NCBI GenBank assembly: GCA_012960305.1
Contig: DUBM01000020.1
Coordinates: forward strand, 62,001-126,000
Length of the DNA stretch: 64,000 bases
Reading direction: 5' to 3'
Origin: Gammaproteobacteria bacterium
GTDB taxonomy: Bacteria; Pseudomonadota; Gammaproteobacteria; Pseudomonadales; Pseudohongiellaceae
In this document: positions 62,240-64,000 of the stretch, piece by piece
Layout of the letters: each line of letters starts with the position of its first letter
How positions within the stretch are numbered: position 1 is the stretch's first letter
Notes under the pieces: generated by a model
The model's input: only the letters and a program-made list of their open reading frames with translations
Database searches by the model: none
What the model was told of the DNA's origin: nothing
Made by a program: the position numbers and the translations under genes

Positions 62240-63802
62240 GTGTGGTTTGCATTGAATTCAGTAGAACTAAAATTATTCTCCAGTCGTGTTGCAGCTATCT
62301 GCGATGAAATGGGTCAAGTTTTACGCAGAACTGCCTTCTCTCCGAATATAAAAGATCGGCTAGATTTTTCCTGTGCAATATTTGGAGCTCAAGGAGAGCT
62401 CTACGCTCAAGCAGCCCACATACCAGTCCATTTGGGAAGTATGGCATTTGCTATGAGAGGGATTATTGGTAATAGACCTTGGCAGGCAGGGGACGTACTA
62501 ATGGTAAACGACCCCTTTCTAGGGGGCACTCATCTTCCTGACGTTACGGTAATCTCGCCGGTTTTTTTATCAAATTCTGAGTCCTTGCTTGGGTTTGTAG
62601 CTAATCGAGCACACCATGCCAACATTGGTTGCGATACTCCAGGCTCCATGCCCGTTTCCACCTGTCTCGAGGAGGAAGGGCTGATCATTTCGCCAACATT
62701 CTTATTTAAGAAAGGGAAGTTACAGCAAAATTCAATCGCGCTCCCTGGTCTAAAGAACGGAGTCTTAATTGGTGACTTCGCAGCACAAGTTGGAGCGAAT
62801 CAAGTAGGTGTGCGACGCCTCCAAAATTTGATCGAACAAACTGGATCCTCTGCCTATCTAATTGGTATGCAGGAGCTTAATGATTATGCCGATCGACTTA
62901 CTGCAAATTTGATTACATCGATTGAGCCAGGAGAGTTCAGCTTCAAAGATATGCTTGATGACGATGGTTGTGGCAACAAGGAAATCGGTCTCGCGGTGAG
63001 CATGCGAATTACGCCTGCCTGTATTGAATTAGATTTTAGCAAAAGTGCAGATCAAGTTGAGGGGAATCTTAACTGTCCGGAACCTGTGGTAGCGGCGGCA
63101 GCCTACTTTTGTTTTAGATGCCTAATGCCCGCTGAGGCGCCTTCATGCGAGGGCTTATTTCGTCGCATTAAAATCATAACCCGAGTAGGCTCCTTGATCA
63201 ACGCTCGGCGGCCTGCAGCGGTTGCAGCCGGAAACGTTGAGACTTCAACAAGATTAGTCGATGTGGTTTTCGGGGCCCTTGCTCAAGCTATGCCAGAAAA
63301 AATTGCAGCAGCGAGTCAGGGTACTATGAACAATGTGGCCATGGGTGCTATCGATGAATCATCCGGTATTCGCTGGGATTATTACGAGACCCTGGCTGGA
63401 GGTATGGGTGGAGGGCCAAATTTTTCAGGCCTAGATGCAGTTCATACTCATATGACAAATACTCTCAATACGCCCATCGAAAGCTTGGAAATGCACTACC
63501 CGCTGCGAGTGCATCAGTACCGAATTCGCCCAAATAGTGGCGGTGGAGGAGCGCAAAAAGGCGGCAATGGAATTGTTCGGGAATATGAATTTCTCGAGTC
63601 CACCCAGCTAAGTTTACTTTCGGAGCGACGATTAAATAAGCCATGGGGATTGCGCGGAGGATCCGCTGGGGCTTGTGGTAATAATTTTCTCAATGATAAG
63701 TTGCTGCCCAGTAAATGCAATTTGCATGTAGTGGCTGGAGATAGGCTGATCATTGAAACACCTGGTGGTGGTGGTTGGGGTGTTGCTGGTCCGGAGACGT
63801 AG
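62240..63802 (+). CDS. Hydantoinase B/oxoprolinase family subunit
   Basis: A 520-residue protein of the HyuB family, the large partner of an ATP-dependent hydantoinase, oxoprolinase or acetone-carboxylase-type enzyme. Landmarks are LFSSRVAAICDEMGQVLRRTAFS, GDVLMVNDPFLGGTHLPD, FVANRAHHANIG and the C-terminal GGGGAQKGGNGIVREYEF, then TPGGGGWG. The family usually starts close to N-x-V-E-L, so TTG 62252 is an alternative to GTG 62240; neither has a clear ribosome site. The partner HyuA gene is not next to it, which is unusual. It is divergent from argF. Confidence 0.85.
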   Translation: MWFALNSVELKLFSSRVAAICDEMGQVLRRTAFSPNIKDRLDFSCAIFGAQGELYAQAAHIPVHLGSMAFAMRGIIGNRPWQAGDVLMVNDPFLGGTHLPDVTVISPVFLSNSESLLGFVANRAHHANIGCDTPGSMPVSTCLEEEGLIISPTFLFKKGKLQQNSIALPGLKNGVLIGDFAAQVGANQVGVRRLQNLIEQTGSSAYLIGMQELNDYADRLTANLITSIEPGEFSFKDMLDDDGCGNKEIGLAVSMRITPACIELDFSKSADQVEGNLNCPEPVVAAAAYFCFRCLMPAEAPSCEGLFRRIKIITRVGSLINARRPAAVAAGNVETSTRLVDVVFGALAQAMPEKIAAASQGTMNNVAMGAIDESSGIRWDYYETLAGGMGGGPNFSGLDAVHTHMTNTLNTPIESLEMHYPLRVHQYRIRPNSGGGGAQKGGNGIVREYEFLESTQLSLLSERRLNKPWGLRGGSAGACGNNFLNDKLLPSKCNLHVVAGDRLIIETPGGGGWGVAGPET

Positions 63803-64000
63803 TGCAAAGCAGTGTTTTGACCGCGTCTCATTTATTCCCAATTGCTCGCTAAGGTGTCCACTTTGTCCACTTATCTACAGAAGCATGTGTAGTGAAACTG
63901 CCAAATTGACCGAGTTCCGTGTAAACTTACAGCCTGATTTTAAAGCTACACGCAAGCAAGTTAAAATTATTTTATTGTTGACGCTTTGCATTGATTACAA

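Noticed and set aside
1-64000. CRISPR arrays, tRNA or rRNA genes, complete insertion sequences, prophage genes
   Set aside because: I looked for regular repeats, tRNA-like cloverleaf sequence and transposase or integrase proteins and found none.

Overview
The window reads as chromosomal DNA of a free-living, respiring gammaproteobacterium of moderate GC content. I base this on the set of recognisable genes: SbcB exonuclease I, a DinG helicase with iron-sulfur cysteines, a class Ia nrdAB pair whose NrdA has two ATP-cone-type regions, a DUF5062 protein, a periplasmic AroQ chorismate mutase, a SURF1 protein and a PQQ dehydrogenase with a dihaem cytochrome c. The style (many secreted hydrolases, c-type cytochromes, sulfatase, amidohydrolase) would suit a marine aerobic heterotroph, but the genus cannot be fixed from this sequence. 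No rRNA, tRNA, CRISPR array, prophage or complete insertion sequence was seen.

Layout. 0-8.3 kb: the tail of a CopD-like protein, a secreted serine hydrolase, an NfsA-type nitroreductase, two CopC-like secreted proteins flanking a thioesterase, two paralogous secreted proteins, and a c-type cytochrome fused to a copper-monooxygenase-like domain. 8.6-16.7 kb: SURF1, two DUF6644-like membrane proteins (one without a normal start codon), a Tat-exported aldo-keto reductase, nitronate monooxygenase, an M20 peptidase and a secreted chorismate mutase. 16.7-21.7 kb: a sulfatase lipoprotein, then a three-gene membrane operon (epimerase, flippase-like protein, CDP-alcohol phosphotransferase). 21.7-26.9 kb: an amidohydrolase and a group of small-molecule enzymes (two MaoC-type hot-dog proteins, VOC, AhpD-like, ABM, HD). 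27.2-32.1 kb: the quinoprotein dehydrogenase with its cytochrome, and a second DUF6644-like pair. 32.1-44.5 kb: ilvD, a DUF3089 hydrolase, an Ada-AlkA fusion with ogt, a TonB-like unknown, xdhC, an amidase, pyrB and sbcB. 44.9-55.8 kb: an ABC exporter, an acyltransferase, a large DUF349 protein, dinG, a cyclophilin, DUF5062 and a MobA-like transferase. 55.9-63.8 kb: nrdB, nrdA, argF and a hydantoinase B subunit.

How genes work together. nrdA and nrdB make deoxyribonucleotides and lie behind a long leader holding NrdR-type boxes. pyrB and argF are homologous transcarbamoylases that draw on the same carbamoyl phosphate. The Ada-AlkA fusion and Ogt form an alkylation-repair pair. The PQQ dehydrogenase would pass electrons to its dihaem cytochrome and on to an oxidase of the kind SURF1 helps build.

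The most interesting signals are: (1) a 14-codon leader ORF with a strong ribosome site followed by an intrinsic terminator directly upstream of argF, which looks like an undescribed attenuator; (2) the unusual nrdAB leader with one correctly spaced NrdR box pair and two further boxes; (3) the secreted cytochrome/copper-monooxygenase locus with two paralogous partner proteins; (4) a DUF6644-like gene whose start codon appears mutated from ATG to AAG; and (5) at least four gene fossils (MATE pump, response regulator, DUF1232 protein, truncated secreted protein), which point to ongoing gene loss.
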